Below are positions 40,703 to 50,380 of a DNA stretch of 64,000 nt, one piece after another. Below the pieces are notes generated by a model that searched no databases, was not told the origin of the DNA, and saw only the letters and a program-made list of their open reading frames with translations. The position numbers and the translations under genes were made by a program. Every line of letters starts with the position of its first letter. Positions within the stretch are counted from its first letter, which is position 1. This DNA comes from S015-6 sp964384945 (GTDB lineage: Bacteria; Desulfobacterota; DSWW01), in NCBI GenBank assembly GCA_964384945.1, contig CAYLMK010000005.1, positions 1 to 64,000 on the forward strand, in the 5' to 3' direction.

Positions 40703-41605
40703 TTACCTGACAAGCACCCTCTCGATCTCAAAGAAGAGATCCTGTTCGCGGATCACGCCCACGATCTCGCCGCCGTGCATCACCACCATTCGCCGCAACT
40801 TGTGGGTCACCATCGTATACGCTGCCTCCATCAGGTTGGCGTCGTCCTGTATGGTCATGGGCGCCGGCGACATGATCTCGCCTACCGGCCGCCGGGCGAG
40901 CAACTCCACCTCGCGGTTGAAGGCGCCGCGCCAGAACATGGGCGAATACTGGATCGAATCGGCCATCGACGGTTTCGGCGCCGACAGGTAGCCCGGCATG
41001 ATCGCCTTGAGCAAATCGACGATGGCCAGCATGCCCTTCAACTTGCCTTGCCGGTCGAACACGACGATCGATCGGTGGCCCGTCTCCATCACCCGGCTGG
41101 TGCACACCGCGGCGGAAAAGGACTCGCGCAGTTTCTTCACCGCCTCGCCGACGCTCCGGTCCTCGGTGATCGTCGTGTACTCGGTAATCGGGACCATCAC
41201 GTCGCGCACCAGCCTTTCCTCCGTGGGCTTGTCCACGTGACCGAAGCGATAGGCCTCGATCACCTTGGCCGACAGCAGGTCGATATCGCACGGTTTGGTC
41301 AGGTAGTCAAAGGCCCCCTTTTCCAGGGCCTCCCGGGCCGACGGCACCTTTCCGTGGCCCGTGAGCATGATGACCGGCAGATCCGGCCTGCGTTTCTTGA
41401 TTTCCTTGAGCACCTGGTGTCCGTCCATGCCCGGCATGTAGACATCCAATATCACCACGTCCGGATCCTCTCCGAGCCTCTCCAGAGCCTCCTCCCCGCT
41501 GGCCGCCAGAATCGTATCGAACCCTTTTCTGTTCAGTATCTTCTGCGTCGTAGCCCGAAACTGTGCCTCGTCGTCCACCATCAATAGTTTGATCCCTTTG
41601 CTCAT
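40703..41605 (-). CDS. Response regulator with receiver and CBS-pair domains
   Basis: A 300-residue protein. The receiver domain (about 5-120) has DDE, Asp54 in VVILDVYMP, Thr in MLTGHG and Lys in YLTKPC. Two CBS motifs follow (VRDVMVPITEYTTITEDRSVGEAV..., and VGEIMSPAPMTIQDDANLMEAAYTMVTHKLRRMVV), a pair that commonly binds adenosine nucleotides and regulates transporters or enzymes. The final part of the first CBS (HRSIVVFDRQGKLKGMLAIVDLLKAI) is complete. There is no DNA-binding domain. It is the last gene of the long operon and follows the DASS transporter, so it may control that transporter by energy state (inference). AAGGAGACC precedes the ATG. Confidence 0.88.
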   Translation of the reverse strand: MSKGIKLLMVDDEAQFRATTQKILNRKGFDTILAASGEEALERLGEDPDVVILDVYMPGMDGHQVLKEIKKRRPDLPVIMLTGHGKVPSAREALEKGAFDYLTKPCDIDLLSAKVIEAYRFGHVDKPTEERLVRDVMVPITEYTTITEDRSVGEAVKKLRESFSAAVCTSRVMETGHRSIVVFDRQGKLKGMLAIVDLLKAIMPGYLSAPKPSMADSIQYSPMFWRGAFNREVELLARRPVGEIMSPAPMTIQDDANLMEAAYTMVTHKLRRMVVMHGGEIVGVIREQDLFFEIERVLVR

Positions 41606-41671
41606 CGGTAGGGTCTCCTTTGCGTTCCTGTACCGGAATAAGGGTTGGTGCTCTCCGTAAGCCTCATTCCA

Positions 41672-43528
41672 TCAAAATGGGGCAAGGCCGGGAAAGCCCA
41701 TCCACCGCCAGTAGGTGGCCGACAGAAGCATCAGCCCGGCCATATTGGTGAACCACAAGATAACGCCCACCCGCAGGAAATCCTTGGCGTCCAGGTAACC
41801 GCTCGCATATACGATGGCATTGGGCGGCGTGCCGATGACCAGGCAGTAGGCAAACGAGGACGCGACGGATGTTGCCATCGCGGCAAACGGAATCATGACG
41901 GTTCCCGGATGAACAATGCCGGCCATGGCGAGGGTCACCGGTCCGACCGCCGCGCATGCCGGCCCGTCCGCCATGAGCTGGGTAATCAGGCCTACGATGA
42001 TATTGCCGGAGAGGAGCAGTCCCAGGCCCTCGCCCAGCCCCAGGGGCGCAGTGAGTTTGAGCATGCTCCGGGCGATCCAGTACGCGGCGCCGGTCTGCAC
42101 CAGGACGCGGCCGAAGATGATCGCGCCGGCATACAGCCACACCACCCCCCAGTCCACCCGGGTCTGGTAGTCGCGCCAGTTGACCACACCGGCCAGGATG
42201 TACGTGATGCCGCCGATGACCGCCAGCACGCCGATGCCGAAGCGGATCCCGGTCCATTGCAGGATGAGGTTGTTTTCCGTGACCCAGGTAAAGAGCATCG
42301 CGATGAAGATGACGATCGAGATGATCTGGGGCCGGGTCCATTTTCCGCCCCCGGTCTTCTGGACCTCGTTTCTGACCACCGTCATGGCATGGGACAGGTC
42401 GGTGATCGCGGGCCTGAAGCGCCAGTTGATCATGACCCAGGTGACGGGCATGAACCACAGCAGCAGAGGCGCGCAATAGAGGACCCACTGCACAAAGCCG
42501 ATGGTTATGCCGAACATATCCTCGCTGTAACCCATCATGATGATGTTCCGGGCGGCGCCCGACGGCGCCAACGAGCCTCCCAGGTTTGCGGCCATGCAGA
42601 TCGTGATCATGAGCATCTTGGCCAGCTCAGGATCCTCCCGGCCGGTCGCCTGCGTGGTGGTCACGTAAAGGACGATGCCGATGGGAAGAAACATGGCGGC
42701 CAGGGCATGGTCGCTCATGAACATGGTCAGCGGCGAGATGATCAGGATGATGATCAGGGAGATCCAGCGCACGTTAGGCCTTTTCAGCCGGCCGAACATG
42801 GCCATGGCGATGCGCTTGTCCACCCCGGTCTTCACAAAGGCCGTGGCGAACATCAGACTCCCCATGATGAACCAGGTGGCATCGGACCAGTACAGGCCCG
42901 GCATGTTGTTCCGGTCCACGATGCCGCACATCAGGGCGATCACGCCGATGCTGAAGGCCACCATGGGCAGCGGGATCGCTTCGGTCACGAAGCACAGCAC
43001 CACGAAGAGCACGATGCCCACCCCGGCCTGAACGTGGAACCCGGCCCTCCTGGCCTTGGCCTTTTCCGAGTCGGTGAGCTTGTCGAAGGTCAGGGACTCC
43101 GTGCGGATTTCGTGCCCTTTGGCGAGGAGTTCGCCAAATCGCTCGGGGGGTATCTCCTTGGCAAAGGCCAGCACCTGTTCGAGGTGCGCGGGTGTGGATG
43201 CAATCCCGCTCTGCTCGCACCAGCGCTGGTCCCGTCGCAGGAAGGCGGCCTGGCTGAAGGCGGAGGATTGCACGCTTTGCTCCATCATGCGCACCATCTG
43301 GATTTCCCACTGGGCGAGTTCCCGGGTGGGTCTGTTGAAAAGCTCCTTTGCAAAAAGCTCTTGAACATACTTGGGGCCCATGGAATATTCCACGCCCACA
43401 TCCAGCATGCTCTCGGGCGTGGGAATCCACAAGAGCAGAATCAGGAGCCCCAGAGGAATGGCAAAGAGTCTCCAGTTGATGAACTTGTCGTAGCCTGACA
43501 GTTTCGTTTTTGCCTTCGGTTCCGTCAT
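41672..43528 (-). CDS. SLC13/DASS family anion:sodium symporter
   Basis: A 618-residue membrane transporter of the divalent-anion:Na+ symporter family (citrate, dicarboxylate or sulfate carriers). Family marks are the repeated halves with MFMSDHALAAMFLPIGIVL and GPACAAVGPVTLAMAGI regions, SNT-like loops (ANLGGSLAPSGAARN; VIGTPPNAIVYASG) and the C-terminal WRWMGFPGL end. A large extra loop of about 120 residues after the first helix (MLDVGVEYSMGPKYVQELF to FHVQAG) is unusual and may face the periplasm. It resembles the receiver-fused transporter in the same operon in its C-terminal half. Substrate uncertain; CysC nearby makes sulfate possible but not proven. Confidence 0.88.
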   Translation of the reverse strand: MTEPKAKTKLSGYDKFINWRLFAIPLGLLILLLWIPTPESMLDVGVEYSMGPKYVQELFAKELFNRPTRELAQWEIQMVRMMEQSVQSSAFSQAAFLRRDQRWCEQSGIASTPAHLEQVLAFAKEIPPERFGELLAKGHEIRTESLTFDKLTDSEKAKARRAGFHVQAGVGIVLFVVLCFVTEAIPLPMVAFSIGVIALMCGIVDRNNMPGLYWSDATWFIMGSLMFATAFVKTGVDKRIAMAMFGRLKRPNVRWISLIIILIISPLTMFMSDHALAAMFLPIGIVLYVTTTQATGREDPELAKMLMITICMAANLGGSLAPSGAARNIIMMGYSEDMFGITIGFVQWVLYCAPLLLWFMPVTWVMINWRFRPAITDLSHAMTVVRNEVQKTGGGKWTRPQIISIVIFIAMLFTWVTENNLILQWTGIRFGIGVLAVIGGITYILAGVVNWRDYQTRVDWGVVWLYAGAIIFGRVLVQTGAAYWIARSMLKLTAPLGLGEGLGLLLSGNIIVGLITQLMADGPACAAVGPVTLAMAGIVHPGTVMIPFAAMATSVASSFAYCLVIGTPPNAIVYASGYLDAKDFLRVGVILWFTNMAGLMLLSATYWRWMGFPGLAPF

Positions 43529-43659
43529 CGCTCACCCCCTCAAGCGCCTGGACCTTTTCACCCTGCACCCTCCGTTGTCCGAGATCGGCGAGGCCTGCGT
43601 CCTGCTGTCTTGCGGGGGGCCCGGCAAGGGCGCACCCCGGCGTTGGCAAGCCCCGGCCG

Positions 43660-43797
43660 CTATCCGCCTCCCTGAAGGCGATGGATCAGGTACACAAGGA
43701 AGAAGATCACGGTGGCATAGAAGTAGATCGCCCTTTCCTTGTCTTTTGGGATTCGGATCGCCCCCTGTTCGAAAAACTGCCTCATTCTGTTGCGCAT
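43660..43797 (-). CDS. Small single-span membrane protein (45 residues)
   Basis: A 45-residue protein: a basic N-terminus (MRNRMRQFFEQGAIRIPKDKER) followed by one membrane helix (AIYFYATVIFFLVYLIHRL). A strong AAGGAGACG site lies ahead of the ATG at 43797. It sits between a receiver gene and the DASS transporter in one operon, so it may be a small transporter partner or regulator (inference). Function unknown. Confidence 0.72.
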   Translation of the reverse strand: MRNRMRQFFEQGAIRIPKDKERAIYFYATVIFFLVYLIHRLQGGG

Positions 43798-43859
43798 GAC
43801 GTCTCCTTGGAGCCTGGATGTCTCATGACCTTTTCCCCCGTTCCGTTTGCCGATTTCGG

Positions 43860-44318
43860 TCAATCCTCTTCCTTGTCGCTGAAGACCGCCATCGGATGGC
43901 TGATGATTTCCTTCACCTTGACCGACCGGATCTTTTCGTCATGGGCCTTCTTCTTTCCGTACGCCTCTTCGATCTTCACCAGAAGATCCGGAATGTCGAT
44001 CGGCTTCATGACATAATCGAAGGCTCCGAGCTTCAGGCCGTCGACGGCCGACTCGACGGAGGCGTGGCCCGTCAGCATGATCACCTCCACGAGGGGGTGC
44101 TCCTGCTTGATCCTTCGCAGCACCTCCACGCCGTCCATGCCCGGCATCTTCACGTCCAGCACGACCACATCGATCCGTTCCTTGCGCAGAATCTGGAGCG
44201 CATCCGCTCCGTTCGTGGCCGTCTGAATGTTCTGTACGTCCCTCTTCTCGAGAAGGATCCGTGTCGTGGCCAGGAACCTCTCTTCGTCGTCCACGAGCAG
44301 CAGTCTCACGTGACTCAT
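43860..44318 (-). CDS. Single-domain response regulator
   Basis: A 152-residue receiver protein: DDE at 11-13, phospho-acceptor Asp in VVVLDVKMP, Thr in MLTGHA and Lys in YVMKPI. A short charged C-terminal tail (EKIRSVKVKEIISHPMAVFSDKEED) follows; there is no output domain. It starts at ATG 44318, nine bases after GGAGG. It is the partner nearest to the Cache kinase gene upstream in the operon (44368-46065) and could relay phosphate to the transporters (inference). Confidence 0.88.
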   Translation of the reverse strand: MSHVRLLLVDDEERFLATTRILLEKRDVQNIQTATNGADALQILRKERIDVVVLDVKMPGMDGVEVLRRIKQEHPLVEVIMLTGHASVESAVDGLKLGAFDYVMKPIDIPDLLVKIEEAYGKKKAHDEKIRSVKVKEIISHPMAVFSDKEED

Positions 44319-44367
44319 CGCCTGCATCCTCCGCCGGATCTTCCGCGCACGAAAGAGATCCGGACAT

Positions 44368-46065
44368 TCAGGTTTCTCTCTCCAAGGGGAGACGTACTGT
44401 GAATACGGTCCCCACATTCGGTTCGCTCGCAACCAGGATCTGGCCCCCGAGCCGCTCCACAATTCCATAAATCGTGCTCAGCCCCAGGCCCGTCCCCTGC
44501 CCCACCGGTTTCGTGGTGAAGAAGGGAAGAAAGATCTTGTCCATGATCTTCGGGTCGATCCCGCACCCGTTGTCCGCGACCGAGATCTTGACCGAATCGT
44601 TCTCGCGGCCGGCAGCGATGCGGATCTCGCCGTTTTCCCTCTTCCGGAGGGCGTAAAGTGCGTTGTTGAGAAGATTGAGCAGGACCTGCTGGAGTTGCGT
44701 CGGATCACTGCAGATCTCCGGAAGCCCGGGCTCCACCTCGGAGAGGAGACGCACACTCTCCAGCCGGGCCTTCTGCTCGACCATGCGGACTACCTCCGGA
44801 ATGAAGGAGGCCAGATCGATCGTCTTCAAAACCGCCTCGTCCTTGCGGGCAAAGCTTAGCAGGCCCTGCGTGATCTGCTTGCACCGGTCGATCTGGATCC
44901 CGATCTGATGGACCGAGTCGAGAACCATGCCGAGGTTGCCTTTGTCCATGCCCTCCCCGGCCTCCATCTCCTTCAAAAGTTCCGTCATGAGCGCCTGTTC
45001 GGCCTTCATGACTTGCAGGGGATTGTTGATCTCGTGGGCGATGCCCACGCTCATCTCGCCCAGCTCGGCGAACTTTCCGGCCATGATCAACTGATTGCCC
45101 AGCGTCCGCTTTTCCCTCTCCGAGAGAACGAGCTGTCGCGCCTGGCCCGAGGCGAGAAGGAAGGCCATCAGGACGACCAGAGCCCCGCCGGCGAGGATGA
45201 TGAAGATCCCGACCACCAAGACCCGGTACAGGGGCGCGTAGGCCTCCCCTGCTTCCTGCCGCACGATGAGCATCCAGCCGGTCAGACCCAGCTTTTTGAT
45301 CACGTGCAGGTAACGGGTTCCGGAACGGTCCTCCGCGACAAAGGAGGCCGTGCCGGTCTCAGCGCTCTTGTAGAGATCGTAATCCGGATCTTCCTCCATC
45401 AGCGCTCCCCCGGAGCGGCGCCGGGTCTGAAACAGGCCCGCCCCGTTGACGAGATAGGCCTCGCCCGTCTTCCCCACACGGATGCTCTCGACGAGATCGT
45501 TGAAGAACTGGGTGTCGATCGTGGCACGGAGATACCATGGGGAAGGCCCGCCTTCGCGCTTGACCGCGATCACGAAGTGGGGATACTTGCGGTAGCCGAG
45601 GAAGACATCGGAGACGTACACGCCCCGCTCCCGGACCGCCTGAAACCATTCTTCCCGGGCATAGTTCTTTCCTTCAAGATCGTAAGGCCCCACGTAGGCG
45701 ACGTGATTGCCCTGCTCATCGAAGGCTCCCAGGTCGAAGAAGGCCTTGGAACCTTCCTGGAGATCACGGAGGACCGCGGAAAGCCGTCCGTCCCCGCCCA
45801 GTTCGTCCAGTTGGCAGAGGGAGGCCGCAAAACGAAGGTCCGCGACCCTCTCCTCCAGAAACTGCTCGATCAGGCGGCGGTGGTCCCTTGCGATGAGGGC
45901 CAGTTCGGAAAACACCCGGCTCTTCAGGTTCGTGCCGAAGTAATAGACCACCGTGCCGAAGACGACCATCACGATGAGGAACGGCGGGAGAAGCACCCGG
46001 AGCAGGATCCTCCGCCGGATCCCTTTGAAACGCTGCCGATCCCTTTCCTTCTCTTCAGGCTGCAC
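44368..46065 (-). CDS. Membrane histidine kinase with periplasmic Cache-like sensor
   Basis: A 565-residue kinase. Helix one (ILLRVLLPPFLIVMVVFGTVVYYF) and a second near residue 280 (VLVVGIFIILAGGALVVLMAFLLA) border a periplasmic Cache-type domain (FLEERVADLRFAASL; YVGPYDLEGKNYAREEWF; YRKYPHFVIAVK), which commonly binds small ligands. The kinase core has His in GIAHEINNPL, N box LLNNALYALR and G boxes DNGCGID, FTTKPVGQGTGLGLST. It is very like the second Cache kinase in this operon (48653-50380). The start is uncertain: GTG 46065, overlapping the previous stop, or GTG 46113. The neighbouring receivers are its likely targets. Confidence 0.88.
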   Translation of the reverse strand: MQPEEKERDRQRFKGIRRRILLRVLLPPFLIVMVVFGTVVYYFGTNLKSRVFSELALIARDHRRLIEQFLEERVADLRFAASLCQLDELGGDGRLSAVLRDLQEGSKAFFDLGAFDEQGNHVAYVGPYDLEGKNYAREEWFQAVRERGVYVSDVFLGYRKYPHFVIAVKREGGPSPWYLRATIDTQFFNDLVESIRVGKTGEAYLVNGAGLFQTRRRSGGALMEEDPDYDLYKSAETGTASFVAEDRSGTRYLHVIKKLGLTGWMLIVRQEAGEAYAPLYRVLVVGIFIILAGGALVVLMAFLLASGQARQLVLSEREKRTLGNQLIMAGKFAELGEMSVGIAHEINNPLQVMKAEQALMTELLKEMEAGEGMDKGNLGMVLDSVHQIGIQIDRCKQITQGLLSFARKDEAVLKTIDLASFIPEVVRMVEQKARLESVRLLSEVEPGLPEICSDPTQLQQVLLNLLNNALYALRKRENGEIRIAAGRENDSVKISVADNGCGIDPKIMDKIFLPFFTTKPVGQGTGLGLSTIYGIVERLGGQILVASEPNVGTVFTVRLPLERET

Positions 46066-46546
46066 CTTTTTCCATCTCCTTGAGCCGTTGCAGGACGGCG
46101 AGCGGCGAGTCACCCGGCGTCTCCTGAAGAAGCGCGTCCATCCGGGCCTCCGGGATCCGAAGCTTGGTCATGACCCTCTTCTTGTAAGCATCTTTGACCG
46201 CCCGGAGGAGCACCTCCATATCGCACGGCTTCTGCAGGTAAACGTTGGCCCCCCCCTTCGTGCACGCCTCGGCCGAATCGGCCGATCCGTGCCCGGTCAG
46301 GATCAACACTTCCATCCCTTCGTGTTCCCGCTTGAGTGCTTCCAGAGTCTGCTCTCCGCTCAGGCCGGGCATCTTCAGGTCCACGAGGGCGATATCGAAC
46401 GGACGCTCGCGGGCCGCCTCGACCGCCTTGTCGCCCCGGTTGACACACGTGACGAGGAAGCCCCTGACCTCGAGCCGCTTCCTCATGGACTCGAGAAAGG
46501 CCTCCTCGTCGTCCACGATGAGAACGCTGATCCTGTCCTTGGCCAT
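46055..46546 (-). CDS. Single-domain response regulator
   Basis: A 163-residue receiver protein with DDE near residue 12, the phospho-acceptor Asp in ALVDLKMP, Thr in ILTGHG and Lys in YLQKPC. A helical extension of about 40 residues follows (KLRIPEARMDALLQETPGDSPLAVLQRL). No DNA-binding part. AGAAGGGGG precedes ATG 46546. It lies 29 bases after the receiver-transporter fusion gene, and its stop overlaps the kinase start. It may link the kinase to the fused transporter. Confidence 0.88.
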   Translation of the reverse strand: MAKDRISVLIVDDEEAFLESMRKRLEVRGFLVTCVNRGDKAVEAARERPFDIALVDLKMPGLSGEQTLEALKREHEGMEVLILTGHGSADSAEACTKGGANVYLQKPCDMEVLLRAVKDAYKKRVMTKLRIPEARMDALLQETPGDSPLAVLQRLKEMEKGAA

Positions 46547-46575
46547 TCGGCCCCCTTCTCCGAGGTCCTCTCGGT

Positions 46576-48642
46576 TCAGATTCCCATCCATCGCCAGTAG
46601 CCGAAGATCACCCAGAGCCACAGCACGGCGAAGTTCAGGAAAAGGACGACCGTTCCGTGAATCAGGAAGTCCTTCATGGTCACGAGCTGCTCGCCCGTCT
46701 CCGGGTCCTTGGCAAGGGCGTAGACGATCGCATTGTTGGGCGTACCGATGATCATCATGCTGGCAAAGGAGGAGGCAAAGGCGGTTGCCAGCCCGACCGC
46801 GATCGGCGAGGTGCCCGAGAGGGTGGCCATGGGAACCGTGATGGGCCCCACGGCCGCCACCGTTGCGCCGTCGCTCATGAAATTGGTGATCAGGCCTGTG
46901 ATGAGGCTCGTGGCGATGCACAGGCCTTCACCCCTCTTCAGGAAATCCGGCAGGATCCCCACAAAGGCGTCCGCCATCCAGAGGGCGCCCCCTGTGATCG
47001 CAAGCCCCCCCCCGATGGCGCTGGCGGCTGCGTAGAGCGCCACCACGTCCCAGTGGATGGAGTTGACGTCCTTCCACCGGAGCACGCCGAGCACGTTGAG
47101 GGCCACGAGGGCCAGGATCACAGGCCCGCCCATGCCGAAGCGGTCCGAAAGAGTGGACCACACCACGATCAGGGCCACGAGGACCGCTGCGGTGCGGTAC
47201 TCGGCCGGGGTCATCTTGCCGATCTTCTCCGATTCCCGCATCACCTGGGCCGCGACATTGAGTTCCTTGACCTTCATCCCCTTGCGGGAGAAGAGATAGA
47301 AGTAGAGACCGATCGCCAGGGCCCCGACCGGGACGAAGGGAAGGCCCAGCTTGACCCACTGGAGGAAGGAAACCTGGATCCCGTAGTCGGAGAGGATCCC
47401 GAGCATGACCGCGTTGCGGCCGCCCGCAGCCGGAGAGCCGGGGCCGCCCATGTTGGCCGCGTAGGTGAGCGTCAGGAAGAGCACAACGGCCAGCCTTCGG
47501 TCCTTCACGACACCGGCCGAGTGCAGCCCGGCTGCATAAACCATGAGCAGGATGGGCGCGATGAAGGCGGTCAAGGCGTGCTCCGAGAGGAACGAGGCCG
47601 TCAGGGCCAGCATGGGCGCAAAGAGGAAGAGCATCCTCGGAAGGGACGTGCTCGTGCCGAGGAGCAGCATGCCGATGCGGCGGTCCAGGCCGGTCTTGGA
47701 GATGGCCGAGGCGAGGGCCAGGACCCCGAAGATGAAGATCACCGAGTCCTTGGCATAGGCCTGGGCCACCTTGTCCGGGGGCAGGACCTCGAAGAAATAC
47801 ATGAGTACGCCCACCAGGAGAGCCGTGATGCCCACCGGGACCCCGCCCGTGGCCCAGAAGAGGGCGGCTACCACGAGGATGCCAACCATGACCCTGGCGC
47901 GTCGGGCCGTCGCCTCCGGGCTGAGGGGTTCCTTGACCTCCTTTCCCTGCGCATCCTTGCCCTTCTGGTAGACGCCGCCCTTATCGGAGTAATACTGGGC
48001 GATCGTCTGGCCCGGCTTCATCTTGCGATAGTCCGCGTAACCCGTGATCAGATCCCGGGCCGGGTCGCTCTTCTGCGCCGTAACAAAGGACATGAGCCGG
48101 GCGGGAGCCGGTATGAAGTACAGGGCGGCGAACAGCAGCACGCCCAGGATCATGACGCCCGGCCGCGCATTGTGCGACCCGATGAGCCAGGACTTGACGC
48201 TCTTTCGCTTGATCTCCGGGATCTCGTGCCGGGCCAGTGCGTAGACCCGTTCCTGCCGGGCGGCCTCGATGTAGTTGACGAGGTCCTCCACCGGACAGGG
48301 CTTCGGCAGGTACTTGAAGACGTCCAGCCTCCCGGTCATGCGAGCCGACTCGATGCTTCCGTAGCCGGTCAGCATGATGACCTGCACCTCGGGCCTGACC
48401 TTCTTGATCTCTTTCAAGGTCTGGATGCCGTCCACCTTGGGCATGTTCTGGTCGAGAACCACCACCTCGGGCGACTCGTGCCGGACGGCCTTGATCGCGT
48501 CCTCGCCGTTGCTCACGTCCAGAACGTCGTATCCCCGCACGGCCAACTGCTTCTTCAAGGGTGCCCGGAACGAATCCTCGTCGTCCACAAGCAAGATTCG
48601 GGGTTGCGGTTCCGCACGGTTTGTCTTGTTGCGTTCCTGCAT
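46576..48642 (-). CDS. SLC13/DASS transporter with N-terminal receiver domain
   Basis: A 688-residue fusion. Residues about 14-125 are a full receiver domain: DDED, phospho-acceptor Asp64 in VVVLDQNMP, Thr in MLTGYG and Lys114 in YLPKPC. Then a linker leads to a DASS transporter core of about 12 membrane segments (SFLSEHALTAFIAPILLM; NMGGPGSPAAGGRNAVM; NFMSDGATVAAVGPITVPMA; IIGTPNNAIVYA). This architecture suggests that phosphorylation by a local kinase directly gates anion uptake. ATG 48642 has AGGAGAGAAG just before it; the frame continues upstream without a domain. It is placed between a Cache kinase and a receiver gene. Confidence 0.88.
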   Translation of the reverse strand: MQERNKTNRAEPQPRILLVDDEDSFRAPLKKQLAVRGYDVLDVSNGEDAIKAVRHESPEVVVLDQNMPKVDGIQTLKEIKKVRPEVQVIMLTGYGSIESARMTGRLDVFKYLPKPCPVEDLVNYIEAARQERVYALARHEIPEIKRKSVKSWLIGSHNARPGVMILGVLLFAALYFIPAPARLMSFVTAQKSDPARDLITGYADYRKMKPGQTIAQYYSDKGGVYQKGKDAQGKEVKEPLSPEATARRARVMVGILVVAALFWATGGVPVGITALLVGVLMYFFEVLPPDKVAQAYAKDSVIFIFGVLALASAISKTGLDRRIGMLLLGTSTSLPRMLFLFAPMLALTASFLSEHALTAFIAPILLMVYAAGLHSAGVVKDRRLAVVLFLTLTYAANMGGPGSPAAGGRNAVMLGILSDYGIQVSFLQWVKLGLPFVPVGALAIGLYFYLFSRKGMKVKELNVAAQVMRESEKIGKMTPAEYRTAAVLVALIVVWSTLSDRFGMGGPVILALVALNVLGVLRWKDVNSIHWDVVALYAAASAIGGGLAITGGALWMADAFVGILPDFLKRGEGLCIATSLITGLITNFMSDGATVAAVGPITVPMATLSGTSPIAVGLATAFASSFASMMIIGTPNNAIVYALAKDPETGEQLVTMKDFLIHGTVVLFLNFAVLWLWVIFGYWRWMGI

Positions 48643-48652
48643 CTCTTCTCTC

Positions 48653-50380
48653 CTATGCGCCCTGCTGAATCGGGAGTTCCACGGCAAACGAGCTTCCGGC
48701 GCCGGGCAGGCTCTGCACATCGATGCGCCCGCCCATGGCCTCCACAATGTTCAGGCTCACGCTCAGCCCGAGGCCGGTTCCTTTCCCTGCTTCCTTGGTG
48801 GTGTAAAAGGGCAAGAATATCTTGTCCATTTGCTCGCTGGTCATGCCCTTCCCCGTATCCGATACGGTGACACGCACCATGTCCTGCGCCTTCTCCGTGC
48901 GCAGCGTGATGGTGCCCGCACCGTTGATCGCGTCCTGAGCGTTGTTGACCAGGTTCAGCAGCACCTGCCGGATCTGATCGGCGTCCAGGAACAGCTCGGG
49001 AAGATTGGGGTCGTATTCGCGGACGAGCCGGATGTTCGAGACGCTGAACTCCTGTTCCTTAAGGCCGCCGACCACATCCTCCAGAACCTCGTTCAGGTTG
49101 CACGGGGACAGGCGGGGTTCGGTCCTGCGGGCGAAGTTGAGCAGCTTGTCGGTGATGTTCCTGGCCCGGTAGACGGCCTGGTCCACCTGCTTGAGAGACT
49201 CCCGTATCTTTTCGGCGGACAGTTCCATGGCGAACCGGGGGTCCAGCATGTCCTGGATCCACCCGCTCTCCGAGGCGATGATGGCCAGGGGGTTGTTGAT
49301 CTCGTGGGCCACGCCTGCAGCCAGTTCCCCCAGCGAGGCGAGCTTGGCCGCGTGAAGAAGCTGGGACTTCAGGGACCTCCGGGCCTCTTCCGAGGCCTGG
49401 GCGCGGCGCAGGAGCCGCTCCGTCGTCAGCCAGACCGCGCTGAGCAGAAGCGCCACGAAAACGAGGGTGGTCGCAATCATGATCCGGCGGGCCCTGTACA
49501 TCGTCGCGTAGGCGACCCCCAGGGGCTGCCGGACGGTCAGCACCCAGGGGACTTCCTTCAGCCAGGCGTAGGCGACGAGTTCCGTGTCCCCGCTGTGGAC
49601 GATCTCCTGCACCCCTGTCCCCGGGGTTTCGGGCGGCATGAAGTCCGAGGCCTCCAGGGGCATCCCCTTTTCAGGATCCACGACCTGCCAGAACCCCTCC
49701 CGGCTGATGAGGGCGGCATTGACCCCCTTCCCGTGGCTGATCGCTTGGAGAAACATGTAGAACTTCTTCGGATCGAGCGTGGCCCGCATCACGGCAATAC
49801 GGTCCTCGAAATCCTGTTTCACGGCGATGGTAAAATGCGGCTTCTTTCGAAAGCCCGTGTAGATGTTCGTGATATGGTAGTTCTGCTCCCGCGCAAGGAG
49901 CGTCTGAAACCAGGGCTCGCCGCTGTAATCCTCGCCGTGCAACTGCGGATAAGGACCCGCGTAGCCGATCTGCCTTCCCGAAGCGTCGAGAAAGCCCACG
50001 TCCACAAAGGCGTCACTCGCCTCCCAAAGCGACTGGAGGTAAAGCTGCATGTCGGACGGCGTGGGCGAGAGCGTGAAGTGGGTCCGGTGAAACAGATTGA
50101 AGATGTTGACCACCCGTTCTTGCAGGAACAGGTCGATCGTGTTGCTCTCGATCGTGGCCAGGCTTGTGAGATGCAGCTTTCCGCTCTCTTTCAGCGTCCG
50201 GTCGAGCTGCAAATGGAAGTAAAGGGAGAGGATGGCCAGAGGAACGAGAAACGAAATAGACAGGCCGATCTGAAGACGGCGCCGGAGCCTGTGAAAATAC
50301 TCCCTCGTGTCTCGGAGTCGGGCCATGGCGACTTCGTCTCTCGGACCCACCACGGGGGGCTGTCCCGTCTCCTGGTTCAT
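48653..50380 (-). CDS. Membrane histidine kinase with periplasmic Cache-like sensor
   Basis: A 575-residue kinase with a first membrane helix (LQIGLSISFLVPLAILSLYFHL), a periplasmic Cache domain (FVDVGFLDASGRQIGYAGPYPQLHGEDYSGEPWF; GFRKKPHFTIAVK) and a second helix (IMIATTLVFVALLLSAVWL). The core has His in GVAHEINNPL, N box LVNNAQDAING and G boxes DTGKGM and FYTTKEAGKGTGLGLS. ATG 50380 overlaps the stop of the upstream receiver gene by four bases, so these two are translationally coupled. It is a paralogue of the kinase at 44368-46065, probably sensing a related ligand, perhaps the anion moved by the DASS proteins. Confidence 0.9.
   Translation of the reverse strand: MNQETGQPPVVGPRDEVAMARLRDTREYFHRLRRRLQIGLSISFLVPLAILSLYFHLQLDRTLKESGKLHLTSLATIESNTIDLFLQERVVNIFNLFHRTHFTLSPTPSDMQLYLQSLWEASDAFVDVGFLDASGRQIGYAGPYPQLHGEDYSGEPWFQTLLAREQNYHITNIYTGFRKKPHFTIAVKQDFEDRIAVMRATLDPKKFYMFLQAISHGKGVNAALISREGFWQVVDPEKGMPLEASDFMPPETPGTGVQEIVHSGDTELVAYAWLKEVPWVLTVRQPLGVAYATMYRARRIMIATTLVFVALLLSAVWLTTERLLRRAQASEEARRSLKSQLLHAAKLASLGELAAGVAHEINNPLAIIASESGWIQDMLDPRFAMELSAEKIRESLKQVDQAVYRARNITDKLLNFARRTEPRLSPCNLNEVLEDVVGGLKEQEFSVSNIRLVREYDPNLPELFLDADQIRQVLLNLVNNAQDAINGAGTITLRTEKAQDMVRVTVSDTGKGMTSEQMDKIFLPFYTTKEAGKGTGLGLSVSLNIVEAMGGRIDVQSLPGAGSSFAVELPIQQGA

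Noticed and set aside
46657..48870. 737-codon plus-strand frame opposite the receiver-transporter fusion
   Set aside because: Same reason: antisense shadow of a gene with clear receiver and transporter motifs.
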